A stretch of DNA of 64,000 bases from Chitinophaga sp. YR573 (GTDB taxonomy: Bacteria; Bacteroidota; Bacteroidia; Chitinophagales; Chitinophagaceae), in assembly GCF_900110995.1 (NCBI RefSeq), contig NZ_FOJF01000001.1, positions 1,009,199 through 1,073,198 of the forward strand, written 5' to 3'. Below the pieces are notes generated by a model. That model had not been told where the DNA came from. It made no database searches and saw only the letters and a program-made list of their open reading frames with translations. Below, piece after piece: positions 54,472 to 63,051 of the stretch; positions within the stretch are counted from its first letter, which is position 1; every line of letters starts with the position of its first letter. Made by a program: the position numbers and the translations under genes.

Positions 54472-55794
54472 ATGAGTAAATCCAAAATATGCAGCCATCT
54501 TATTGCTGCATGCACGCTGGCTGTTTTGTTGTCTGCCTGTTCCGTCTCTAAAAAGACCAGCAAAACAACAAACATGCCGCCGCCAACTGTATCGAAACCT
54601 GTTCAGGAAGTAAAGAAAGACAACGGTAAAAAAGAAGACAAAGCAGCTCCGTTTAATGTGCCTGCTTTTGGACGTGAAGTAAAAAAAGTCGCCTACAACA
54701 TTGCACTCTTTTCTCCACTGTATCTTGATTCCGTATTTTCCAATACTACCGAAATACCCGGACGTACACTGCCTCGTTACGTGTTACCCGGCCTTGACTT
54801 TTACGAAGGCGTACAGCTGGCGCTTGACAGTCTGCAAATGCAGGGTGTTAAACTGAATGTTGTAGTGTACGACAGCAAAGCAAGACAAAATAATCCCCAG
54901 ACATTATTACATAATAAAGCACTGGATAGTACAGACCTGATCATTGCAGCGGTAGGTACTCCGGAGCTGAAAGAACTGAGCGATGTAGCCAGGGAAAAAC
55001 AGATTAACCTGGTATCTGCTACCTATCCGAACGATGGTGGTATTAACAGTAATCCTTTCCTGCTCATTACCAACAGTCTGCTGAAAACGCATGGCGAAGC
55101 TTTACAGCAGTACTTACAGGATGCTTTTGCCACTAAGAATATTCTGATACTCTCACGTAATACTGCCCTGGAAAAACATCTGGTAGCTGATTTCAAAGCA
55201 GACTATGAGAAGACCACCAGTGCAAAGAAATCCCGTCTGCGGGAAGTTGTCTGGAGTGATGCAACTACTGATGCTGAGCTGAGTCAGTATTTAATTGCAG
55301 ACCGTCCAAATCTTTGTATTGTAACATCACTGGATGAAACCAGCGCTAAAGATATCATGCGTAAACTGAGCGTACAGATGGCCACTTATCCTATCCAGGT
55401 ATTTGGTATGCCTACATGGGATGTTATGAAGTTTAAAGAGCCTGAGTTTAAGGGAATGCAGATCTATTATACCTCTCCTTATTTCAATGATAAAACCGAT
55501 GCGTATAGCCGTTATATCACTGATTATTTTAAGAGAGTGTATAAGTCGCGCCCTTCTGATATGGCATTCAAAGGCTTTGAGCTGACATGGTATTTTGTAA
55601 AACAGTTATCAGATAAAGGTGTTTATTTTAATGGCAGTATCAATGATCCTTCCAAGAGAGTATTCAGCAATTTTAATTACCAGCCCGTTTATCTAAAGGA
55701 AGGTGAAACTACTCCTGATTACTTCGAGAATAAGAATATTTATATTATTCAGAAGGGAGATAGCAGTGATGTTAAGATGAATATGCAGAATTAA
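54472..55794 (+). CDS. Lipoprotein with periplasmic-binding (type 1) fold
   Basis: The 440-aa protein has a lipoprotein signal (LAVLLSACS; Cys at about residue 23), a low-complexity Lys/Pro linker (to about residue 60) and a domain resembling ABC amino-acid-binding or LppC-type receptor-ligand-binding proteins. That domain includes KVAYNIALFSPLYLDS, LDFYEGVQLALDSLQMQG, DLIIAAVGTPELKELSDVA and SDMAFKGFELTWYFVKQL. In other Bacteroidota such proteins often carry LysM repeats; none is visible here. The ligand is unknown. The ATG at 54472 is used; one at 54463 would also retain the signal peptide. Confidence 0.78.
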   Translation: MSKSKICSHLIAACTLAVLLSACSVSKKTSKTTNMPPPTVSKPVQEVKKDNGKKEDKAAPFNVPAFGREVKKVAYNIALFSPLYLDSVFSNTTEIPGRTLPRYVLPGLDFYEGVQLALDSLQMQGVKLNVVVYDSKARQNNPQTLLHNKALDSTDLIIAAVGTPELKELSDVAREKQINLVSATYPNDGGINSNPFLLITNSLLKTHGEALQQYLQDAFATKNILILSRNTALEKHLVADFKADYEKTTSAKKSRLREVVWSDATTDAELSQYLIADRPNLCIVTSLDETSAKDIMRKLSVQMATYPIQVFGMPTWDVMKFKEPEFKGMQIYYTSPYFNDKTDAYSRYITDYFKRVYKSRPSDMAFKGFELTWYFVKQLSDKGVYFNGSINDPSKRVFSNFNYQPVYLKEGETTPDYFENKNIYIIQKGDSSDVKMNMQN

Positions 55795-55814
55795 TGATCT
55801 TAATTATATGTTGG

Positions 55815-55838
55815 AAAGAGGGGCTTAGGTCCCTCTTT
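55815..55838 (+). terminator. Terminator after the binding-protein-like lipoprotein gene
   Basis: AAAGAGGG and CCCTCTTT pair around an 8-nt loop and run into a long T-tract. Confidence 0.85.
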
Positions 55839-55906
55839 TTTTTTGCGCATTTATTTAAATCCTCTTAAAACTGCACAATTCTCCTCAGTAATTAGTATAT
55901 TGTACT

Positions 55907-55914
55907 TATTTTTG
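55907..55914 (+). promoter_or_regulatory. Putative -7 element of the Lrp-type gene
   Basis: TATTTTTG fits TAnnTTTG exactly and ends 31 nt before the ATG. The -33 box is not clear. Confidence 0.35.
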
Positions 55915-55945
55915 CTTTATTATTGGAACATTATTCTATACTCTT

Positions 55946-56446
55946 ATGAACCTGGGAAATAATAAAAAGGAAAGTACTACTGAGAACATCACGTTGGATG
56001 AGAAGGACATCGCTATCCTGCAACTGCTGGAAGAAGATGCTAAAATGACTATCCGTGACCTGGCAGCACGCCTTAACCTGAGTGCTACTCCTGTTTATGA
56101 ACGCATCCGTAAAATGGAACAGGCAGGTGTGATCCGTCAGTATGCCGCGATCATAGACCCCAGCAAGATTGACAAAGCCCTTACTGTACTCTGTTATATT
56201 TCCCTGAAGGAACATGGTAAAAAAGCAGGTGGAAAGTTCATCAAAGAAATCATTGCTTTTCCTGAAGTAATGGAATGTCTGAATATCTCCGGAGAGTTTG
56301 ATTTCATGCTGAAAGTGCAGGTAAAAGACATGTATGCCTATCACGAATTTAACGTGAACAAACTGGGCGAACTGGATAATATCCGCCACATGGAAAGTGT
56401 GTTTGTGATGTCAGTAATTAAAGCTACCCATAGAGTAGTGTATTAG
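55946..56446 (+). CDS. Lrp/AsnC family transcriptional regulator
   Basis: The 166-aa protein has a winged-helix DNA-binding domain (about 17-65; LDEKDIAILQLLEEDAKMTIRDLAARLNLSATPVYERIRKMEQAGVI) and a C-terminal RAM ligand-sensing domain (GEFDFMLKVQVKDMYAYHEF). Lrp-type proteins form dimers or larger rings and respond to amino acids. The putative LD-carboxypeptidase gene starts 9 nt downstream and is probably co-transcribed. Direct targets are not evident. Confidence 0.94.
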   Translation: MNLGNNKKESTTENITLDEKDIAILQLLEEDAKMTIRDLAARLNLSATPVYERIRKMEQAGVIRQYAAIIDPSKIDKALTVLCYISLKEHGKKAGGKFIKEIIAFPEVMECLNISGEFDFMLKVQVKDMYAYHEFNVNKLGELDNIRHMESVFVMSVIKATHRVVY

Positions 56447-56455
56447 ATTAATTGT

Positions 56456-57496
56456 ATGAATCGTAAGTATTTCCTGTCTGCGTTGGCTGTTACCGGATTA
56501 ACATACCCTTCTTTCTCGCAAGTGCCTGCAATGGCAGCGCGCATAGGTATTCCCCAGGCAGCACCCCTTGTCCCCCCTTATCTCCAACCTGGTGATATTA
56601 TAGGTATCACTGCCCCTGCTGGTCATATTACGCTGGAAGAAATTACACCGGCTATCCGCATCATGGAAAGCTGGGGTTTTAAAATACATGTAGGCAGTAC
56701 GGTGAATAAACGTGACTTTTCTTTTGGTGGTACAGATGCTGAAAGACAACAGGATTTACAGGCTATGCTGGATGATCCTTCCATTAAAGCGATTATGTGT
56801 GCAAGAGGTGGTTATGGCAGTGCGCGTATTATTGATCAACTTAACTTTTTCAACTTTGCACAACATCCTAAATGGGTGATTGGATTTAGTGATATCACCG
56901 TGTTGCATTGTCATATCAACCGTCTCTATGGCATCGCTACTTTACATTCTAAAATGTGCAACAGTTTCCCGGATGATTTCAGCAAAGCAGAACCCATTGT
57001 ACAGGAAACGATTTTATCTATCAAACAGGCCCTTACCGGGCAGCGGATGTTATATTCTTTGCCCGCAGATACACACAACCGTATTGGTACTGCCAGCGGT
57101 ATTTTAATAGGCGGTAATCTTTCTATGATACAAAGTATCGCCGCTACTAATTCAGAGCCGGATACCATTGGTAAAATACTGTTCCTGGAAGAAGTGGGTG
57201 AGTATATGTACACCCTGGACCGTATGTTAAACAACCTGCAAAGATCTCACAAACTTGATAACCTCGCAGGGCTGATTATTGGTGGATTTAACCGTTTAAA
57301 ACCCGATGATCCCGGAGAAGAATTCGGAAGGACAGTCGTAGATATTGTGATGGAAAAAGTAAAGGATTTTAAATATCCTGTTTGCTTTAATTTCCCTGTA
57401 GGGCATCAGAAGAATAACTATGCACTGAAGTGTGGCATCATGCATAAACTGGATGTGCAAAAAGATAATGTTATATTAAGTGAGTTAAGAGGGTAA
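56456..57496 (+). CDS. ldcA: LD-carboxypeptidase (S66 family)
   Basis: LdcA removes the terminal D-Ala from murein tetrapeptides during wall recycling. The 346-aa protein has the S66 triad: Ser145 in VIGFSDIT, Glu245/246 in LFLEEVGEY and His317 in FPVGHQKN. The early MCARGGYGSARIIDQL motif is also typical. The N-terminus (MNRKYFLSALAVTGLTYPSFSQ) looks like a signal peptide, which suggests export, unlike the cytoplasmic E. coli enzyme. Members also include microcin-immunity-type peptidases, so the exact substrate is open. It lies 9 nt after the Lrp-type gene. Confidence 0.9.
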   Translation: MNRKYFLSALAVTGLTYPSFSQVPAMAARIGIPQAAPLVPPYLQPGDIIGITAPAGHITLEEITPAIRIMESWGFKIHVGSTVNKRDFSFGGTDAERQQDLQAMLDDPSIKAIMCARGGYGSARIIDQLNFFNFAQHPKWVIGFSDITVLHCHINRLYGIATLHSKMCNSFPDDFSKAEPIVQETILSIKQALTGQRMLYSLPADTHNRIGTASGILIGGNLSMIQSIAATNSEPDTIGKILFLEEVGEYMYTLDRMLNNLQRSHKLDNLAGLIIGGFNRLKPDDPGEEFGRTVVDIVMEKVKDFKYPVCFNFPVGHQKNNYALKCGIMHKLDVQKDNVILSELRG

Positions 57497-57544
57497 CATT
57501 ATCTTTTTATTTACTTTTATATGCCAACGGTAAACCTATATCCT

Positions 57545-58210
57545 ATGAAGAAAACACTCCTGTTTGTTTCTTTAATCATTCTTGCAGCCTGTACCAAAGA
57601 AGATAATATCACCATCAGTGATGGCACTTATGAAAGCAATGGTACTATTCTCGTAACCCCTGCAATCCTGTATACGAAAGATGGTAGTATTACTGATGTT
57701 AAAATCATCAGTGATTATCTGCAAAGGAAATCTCTGAATGGTATTTTTACGCTGAAATCAGGTAATGATACAACATCTGATAATGTATCCTTTGTTTTTA
57801 AAGGAACTACAGTTAGCAGAACAGATACAAGAACTCAATATGATGTAGTGTATAAGGAAGCGGGTTTTGCATTAATTGTAGAACAGGATACAGCATGGGC
57901 ATCAGGCATTAATATGACTGAACTGAATTGCCAGAATGTTGCACTGAAGATCAGACAGAATGTTGCGCCACGTAATTGTTTATATACTGCTGTTGGACAA
58001 TACTGTGGTTTTAAGCAGCAATTCCCCATCGTTAAAAACGGTAGCTCTCTGAATCTGCCTGTTATAAACTTTCATTTTACACAGACTTCTTCCTGCGAAT
58101 ACCGGGAACCCAATGCCTTAGACTTTTTCAATACAGATATACTGAGTGAATTACAGGCTACTGATACCCTGCTGGTACAGACAAGTACAATACCTTTATA
58201 CAAAAAATAA
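57545..58210 (+). CDS. Unknown lipoprotein
   Basis: The 221-aa protein starts with a lipoprotein signal (MKKTLLFVSLIILAAC, Cys16). The mature part looks beta-rich: TISDGTYESNGTILVTPAIL, GIFTLKSGNDTTSDNVSFVF, and DVVYKEAGFALIVEQDTAW, with four cysteines in the second half (LNCQNV, RNCLYT, QYCGFK, SSCEYR) that could form disulfides. I do not recognise a family. The ATG at 57545 is chosen for the signal peptide. It ends 42 nt before the helicase gene and may be co-transcribed. Confidence 0.75.
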   Translation: MKKTLLFVSLIILAACTKEDNITISDGTYESNGTILVTPAILYTKDGSITDVKIISDYLQRKSLNGIFTLKSGNDTTSDNVSFVFKGTTVSRTDTRTQYDVVYKEAGFALIVEQDTAWASGINMTELNCQNVALKIRQNVAPRNCLYTAVGQYCGFKQQFPIVKNGSSLNLPVINFHFTQTSSCEYREPNALDFFNTDILSELQATDTLLVQTSTIPLYKK

Positions 58211-58252
58211 TAGCCCCCGTTGCTCGCTGATTTTTCATAATTTCATATACTG

Positions 58253-60709
58253 ATGAAAAATAAAGCGCGCGGATGGCAAGTGATAACAGAATGGCTGGCT
58301 GCTCATGACAGGCAGCCCTTTGTGTTCCAGGAAGAAGCCTGGGAACATTATATTCAGGGTCGGTCGGGCCTGGTGAATGCGCCTACCGGTTATGGTAAAA
58401 CATTCTCTCTTTTCCTGGGTTCAGTGATCGACTGGATCAATCAACACCCTAAAGACTACAAACAAAAAACTAAGAATGGCCTGCAAATGTTATGGATCAC
58501 CCCGCTGAGGGCACTGGCCAAAGACATTGCACGTGCGATGATTGAAGTATTAGAGGAACTCGATATGCCCTGGCAGGTGGGTATACGCAGTGGCGATACA
58601 CCTGTGTCTACCCGGCAACAGCAGAAAAAGCAGATGCCGGAGATATTGATTATCACACCGGAAAGCCTGCACTTATTACTGGGACAGAAAGACTATCCCA
58701 AAGTATTTACAACACTGACCACCGTAGTAGCTGATGAATGGCATGAACTGCTGGGCAGCAAACGTGGTGTAATGGTAGAACTTGGCCTCAGCAGGCTTCG
58801 GGGACTGGCTAAAGACCGAGCGCCATTACGGGTATGGGGCATCTCAGCGACTATCGGAAACCTGGAAGAAGCCCTGGATGTATTGCTGGGCAAACCGGAT
58901 CCTACAGCTGTGATTGTGCGTGCAAAACTTGATAAGCAGATCGAACTGCAAAGCATACTGCCGGATGAGATTGAGAAGTACCCCTGGGCAGGACATTTAG
59001 GCACCAAACTACTACCTAAAGCACTGCCTATTATTCTCAACAGCAAGACTACCCTCATCTTCACCAATGTACGTTCTCAAACAGAAATCTGGTACCACGA
59101 AATATTACGGCAATGCCCTGAACTGGCTGGCGCTATCGCCCTGCATCACGGCTCTATTGATATGGAACTGCGTGTGTGGGTGGAAGATGCCCTGCATGAA
59201 GGTATTCTCAAAGCAGTAGTATGTACTTCCAGTCTGGATTTAGGCGTGGACTTCCGCCCGGTGGATACCGTAATACAGGTGGGCAGTCCTAAAGGCGTTG
59301 CCCGTTTTCTGCAACGTGCAGGCCGTAGCGGTCATCAACCGGGGGCTGTAAGCAAGATATGGTTCCTGCCTACGCATAGCCTGGAGCTGGTGGAAGCAGC
59401 GGCGTTGAAGGCTGCCATGAAAGAACAGCTGGTAGAGAGCCGTATGCCGGTGCTGCTGGCGTTTGATGTGCTGGTGCAATACCTGATGACACTGGGTATT
59501 TCTGATGGCTTTCATGCGGCTGAAATATGGGAAGAAATCACCAGCACTTTTTGCTTTCGTGATATGACGGAAGATGAATGGCAATGGACCCTCTCCTTTC
59601 TTACTACAGGTGGAGAAGCGTTGTATAGCTATGATGAGTTTAAAAAACTGGAAAGAGAAGATGACTTTTATATTTGCCGGAGTCGCCAGTTAGCCTTGCG
59701 GCATCGCCTGCATATAGGGACGATTGTGAGTGATGCCATGCTGAAAGTAAGGTTCATAAGCGGTGGGTTTATTGGTGTGATAGAAGAAGGATTTATTGCG
59801 CGGTTACAACCCGGAGATGCGTTTAGTTTAGCAGGGCATACGCTTGAGTTTGTGATGATCAAGGATATGACGGCGCTGGTGCGTAAATCTAAAGCCAGGC
59901 GGGCGATTATCCCCAGCTGGATGGGCGGGCGATTACCCTTGTCTGCTAATTTAGGGAGTGTGCTTCGTCGTACGTTTAGTGAGGCGATGTCCGGGAATAC
60001 TACAGAGCCTGAGTTGAAGATTCTACAGCCGTTATTTAACCTGCAGGAGAACCTTTCTCATGTGCCTAAAGATGATGAACTGCTGGTAGAGAAGATCAAT
60101 ACACAGGATGGGTATCATCTTTTTGTATATCCTTTTGAAGGACGACTGGTACATGAAGTAATGGCTACCTTGCTGGCTTACAGGATCAGTAAACGTCAGC
60201 CTATTACTTTTTCTATTGCGATGAATGATTATGGGTTTGAGTTACTTTCTGATCAGGAAATACCAGTAACAGATGAAGATGTGCATGAGCTTTTTTCTCT
60301 GGAGAACCTGAGTACGGATTTGCAAACCAGTGTGAATGCTACAGAGATGGCAAGGCGCAAATTCCGGGATATTGCTGTGATTGCGGGACTAATTTTCCAG
60401 GGTTATCCCGGTAAGCATAAAGCCAACCGGCATTTACAATCATCTGCATCTTTACTGTTTAATGTTTTCCGGGATTATGATCCGCAGAATCTCTTACTGC
60501 GACAGGCATTTAATGAGGCTTTCTTTTACCAGATGGAAGAAGCCCGTTTGCGGGAAAGCCTGGAGCGGATTTACAATAATAAGATTATCATTACAGAACC
60601 TGCGCAACTGACTCCTTTCTGCTTTCCTATTAAAGTGGATAGTTTAAGGGAAAGTCTTACCAGTGAGAAACTGGCGGACAGGATCAAAAAAATGCGGCCA
60701 CAGTTTTAA
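58253..60709 (+). CDS. Ligase-associated DNA damage response DEXH-box helicase (Lhr-like)
   Basis: The 818-aa helicase has motif I APTGYGKT (43-50), motif II DEWH (161-164), WGISATIGNLEEALD (motif III), and in the second RecA domain SSLDLGVDFRPVD and RAGRSGHQPG (motif VI). A C-terminal Lhr-type region follows (RRAIIPSWMGGRLPLSANLG, FSIAMNDYGFELLSD). In many bacteria such helicases form a DNA-repair gene set with an ATP-dependent ligase, an exonuclease and the phosphoesterase PdeM. Here only PdeM is adjacent (3 nt downstream). Unwinding activity is expected; the lesion handled is not known. Confidence 0.93.
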   Translation: MKNKARGWQVITEWLAAHDRQPFVFQEEAWEHYIQGRSGLVNAPTGYGKTFSLFLGSVIDWINQHPKDYKQKTKNGLQMLWITPLRALAKDIARAMIEVLEELDMPWQVGIRSGDTPVSTRQQQKKQMPEILIITPESLHLLLGQKDYPKVFTTLTTVVADEWHELLGSKRGVMVELGLSRLRGLAKDRAPLRVWGISATIGNLEEALDVLLGKPDPTAVIVRAKLDKQIELQSILPDEIEKYPWAGHLGTKLLPKALPIILNSKTTLIFTNVRSQTEIWYHEILRQCPELAGAIALHHGSIDMELRVWVEDALHEGILKAVVCTSSLDLGVDFRPVDTVIQVGSPKGVARFLQRAGRSGHQPGAVSKIWFLPTHSLELVEAAALKAAMKEQLVESRMPVLLAFDVLVQYLMTLGISDGFHAAEIWEEITSTFCFRDMTEDEWQWTLSFLTTGGEALYSYDEFKKLEREDDFYICRSRQLALRHRLHIGTIVSDAMLKVRFISGGFIGVIEEGFIARLQPGDAFSLAGHTLEFVMIKDMTALVRKSKARRAIIPSWMGGRLPLSANLGSVLRRTFSEAMSGNTTEPELKILQPLFNLQENLSHVPKDDELLVEKINTQDGYHLFVYPFEGRLVHEVMATLLAYRISKRQPITFSIAMNDYGFELLSDQEIPVTDEDVHELFSLENLSTDLQTSVNATEMARRKFRDIAVIAGLIFQGYPGKHKANRHLQSSASLLFNVFRDYDPQNLLLRQAFNEAFFYQMEEARLRESLERIYNNKIIITEPAQLTPFCFPIKVDSLRESLTSEKLADRIKKMRPQF

Positions 60710-60712
60710 TAT

Positions 60713-61354
60713 ATGGAAGATGTGATTTATAATTTCCAGGAACAGACCTGGCATTTATCCGCCCACCGGGCCATCTTTTGGCGGGAGGAACAGGCGTTGA
60801 TTGTATCAGATCTTCATCTTGGTAAATCTACTCATTTCAGAAAAGCAGGGATTCCTGTTCCGGCTAATATTGGTCAGGATGATCTTTATCGTTTGCAATT
60901 GCTGATTACTGCGTATAATCCTGTACAGGTGATTATTGTCGGAGATATGTTTCATAGCAGTGAGAATAATGATGTGCCTTATTTTAAATTGTGGCGTCAG
61001 CAGTTTGCGCATATTAGTTTTAAACTGGTGAAAGGGAATCATGATATTTTAGGCGCGCATCTTTATGAGACGATGAATGTAGAAGTGTATGATACGCTTT
61101 CCATCAAAGAAATACATTTTGTACATGAGCCTTGTGATAGTTCGGATGGGTATACTTTTTCTGGTCATTTGCATCCGGGGTTTGCGGTAGCTGGTCCTGG
61201 AAAGCAGCGGTTACGGCTGCCATGTTTTTACTTTGGCAGGAACTGTAGTATTCTTCCTGCTTTCGGGAAGTTTACCGGTCTTGCTATGTTAGAACCGGAA
61301 GAAGGTGAAGCGGTGTTTGTGATTGCTGAAAACACTGTTTTAAAAGTGAATTAA
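60713..61354 (+). CDS. pdeM: Ligase-associated DNA damage response phosphoesterase PdeM
   Basis: The 213-aa metallophosphatase has the ordered metal-binding motifs SDLHLGK (Asp33, His35), GDMFHS, GNHD and GHLHPGF of calcineurin-like phosphoesterases. Position 3 nt after the DEXH helicase identifies it as the PdeM member of the ligase-associated repair set. It is expected to act as a nuclease or phosphodiesterase on DNA ends with two bound metal ions. The HDAC-family gene begins 4 nt after it. Confidence 0.93.
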   Translation: MEDVIYNFQEQTWHLSAHRAIFWREEQALIVSDLHLGKSTHFRKAGIPVPANIGQDDLYRLQLLITAYNPVQVIIVGDMFHSSENNDVPYFKLWRQQFAHISFKLVKGNHDILGAHLYETMNVEVYDTLSIKEIHFVHEPCDSSDGYTFSGHLHPGFAVAGPGKQRLRLPCFYFGRNCSILPAFGKFTGLAMLEPEEGEAVFVIAENTVLKVN

Positions 61355-61358
61355 TTTT

Positions 61359-62255
61359 ATGTTGATAGCCTACGATCCTATATATGCACATCCTTTACCG
61401 GAAGGTCATCGTTTCCCGATGGTGAAATATGAACTGATACCAGCACAGTTGTTACGCGAAGGAATTATCACGGAGAATCAGATTCTGAAGCCCGCTCCGC
61501 TGGAAGAAGATATTATTCTGCAAACACATACACTTCATTACTGGCGTCAGTTACAACAACAAACATTATCAGATAAAGAACAAAGACGGATAGGCTTACC
61601 ACAATCTCCTGCATTAACATTACGAGAGATAACTATTTCCCGTGGTACTATTGATTGTGCATTACATGCTCTGGAACATGGCGTAGCATTAAATGTAGCT
61701 GGTGGTACACATCATGCTTTTGCAGACAGAGGTGAAGGCTTCTGCCTGCTAAATGACTTTGCCATTGCTTCTAATTATCTCCTATCTCAGCATCATGTAA
61801 AAAAAGTACTGATCATAGATTTAGATGTACACCAGGGAAATGGTACAGCAGCTCTTTTTATGGGTAATGATCATGTGTATACTTTTAGTATGCATGGTGC
61901 ACATAACTATCCTTTTCATAAAGAAGTTTCTGACTGGGATGTACCTCTCCCCGATGGAATGAACGACAATGATTATCTGAGAACTTTACAGGATTGTCTG
62001 CCTGTATTGATTAATAAAGTAAAACCTGATTTTGTATTTTATCTCTCCGGAGTAGATATCCTGGAAACAGACCGGTATGGGAAACTAAAAGTCTCTGCAC
62101 AGGGTTGTTTACTAAGAGATGAACTGGTATTTACTACGTTGAAGAAACATGGTATACCTTGTGCAGTGGCGATGGGTGGCGGATATTCTACCCAGATAAA
62201 AGACATTGTAAATGCGCATTGTAATACATTTAAAGCAGCGGGTGAGATATTTTAA
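61359..62255 (+). CDS. Histone deacetylase family (HDAC11-like) amidohydrolase
   Basis: The 298-aa zinc enzyme has the HDAC signature: tandem His118-His119 in LNVAGGTHHAFADRGEGFCLLND, the charge-relay and zinc residues Asp154, Asp156 and His158 in IDLDVHQGNGTA, and a further zinc Asp in LSGVDILETDRYGKL. The likely activity is removal of acetyl groups from lysine or small amines such as polyamines. Bacterial members have varied substrates. The gene is 4 nt after pdeM, so it is almost certainly in the repair operon. Confidence 0.93.
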   Translation: MLIAYDPIYAHPLPEGHRFPMVKYELIPAQLLREGIITENQILKPAPLEEDIILQTHTLHYWRQLQQQTLSDKEQRRIGLPQSPALTLREITISRGTIDCALHALEHGVALNVAGGTHHAFADRGEGFCLLNDFAIASNYLLSQHHVKKVLIIDLDVHQGNGTAALFMGNDHVYTFSMHGAHNYPFHKEVSDWDVPLPDGMNDNDYLRTLQDCLPVLINKVKPDFVFYLSGVDILETDRYGKLKVSAQGCLLRDELVFTTLKKHGIPCAVAMGGGYSTQIKDIVNAHCNTFKAAGEIF

Positions 62256-62335
62256 ATCAATGGAATAAAACTGGACGGAGCAATACTCCGGTATTGTTAG
62301 TATATATTTGTCAGGAATAAATTATCTTTTTATCT

Positions 62336-63043
62336 ATGAAAAAAGCATTCATTGCAGGGTTAATCCTTGTCTTTACATCCCATATCCAGGCACAGACATT
62401 TACAACTACCGGACGTACTATGATCAACAATGCGGTAGACGATGGCAGTAATGCATTACAGGTGAATGGCACATCCATTATGAATGGTTATTTGAGAATC
62501 AGAAGTACAAATGGCCAAAATCCTATAATAGGAGGCAGAAACCCTTTATATCTTGATGCACGCAATTACACTAATAATTCCAGTAATATTGTCTTTACAA
62601 AAACTGATAGTAGCATTGCTGAAATAGGTACGGATGTATTTGCAAACGGGGGAAAAGACCTTTACATGATTGCGGGTAGTGGCAATGCGAACATTTTCAT
62701 GATGCCATTTTCCGGCAATGGCAATGTAGGCATCGGTACTACAACACCTCAGTCCAAGCTGGCTGTTGCCGGGACTATTACAGCACAAAGGGTAAAAGTT
62801 ACTTCTACCGGCTGGCCTGACTTTGTATTTCACCGGGATTATAAATTACCTTCTCTGCAGGAAACAGCTGCTTATATAAACAGTCATCAACATTTACCGG
62901 GTATTCCTTCGGCTGAAGAAGTAGAAAAAGACGGGCAGGATGTGGGAGAGATGAATAAGTTATTGTTGCAAAAGATAGAAGAGCTGACTTTACATCTTAT
63001 TAAGTTAGAAGAAGAAGTTAATACACTGAAAGCGGGCAAATAG
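62336..63043 (+). CDS. Secreted protein with tail-fibre-like repeat and C-terminal coiled coil
   Basis: The 235-aa protein has a signal peptide (MKKAFIAGLILVFTSHIQAQ), a Gly/Asn-rich beta part (GSNALQVNGTSIMNGYLRI), the motif GNVGIGTTTPQSKLAVAGTI and a C-terminal segment (YKLPSLQETAAYINSHQHLP, then EMNKLLLQKIEELTLHLIKLEEEVNTLK) that is a clear coiled coil. Such proteins occur in many copies in Bacteroidota and resemble trimeric phage tail-fibre ends; surface location is likely. TATATTTG at 62303-62310 fits a -7 element. Function unknown. Confidence 0.78.
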   Translation: MKKAFIAGLILVFTSHIQAQTFTTTGRTMINNAVDDGSNALQVNGTSIMNGYLRIRSTNGQNPIIGGRNPLYLDARNYTNNSSNIVFTKTDSSIAEIGTDVFANGGKDLYMIAGSGNANIFMMPFSGNGNVGIGTTTPQSKLAVAGTITAQRVKVTSTGWPDFVFHRDYKLPSLQETAAYINSHQHLPGIPSAEEVEKDGQDVGEMNKLLLQKIEELTLHLIKLEEEVNTLKAGK

Positions 63044-63051
63044 ATTACCGC

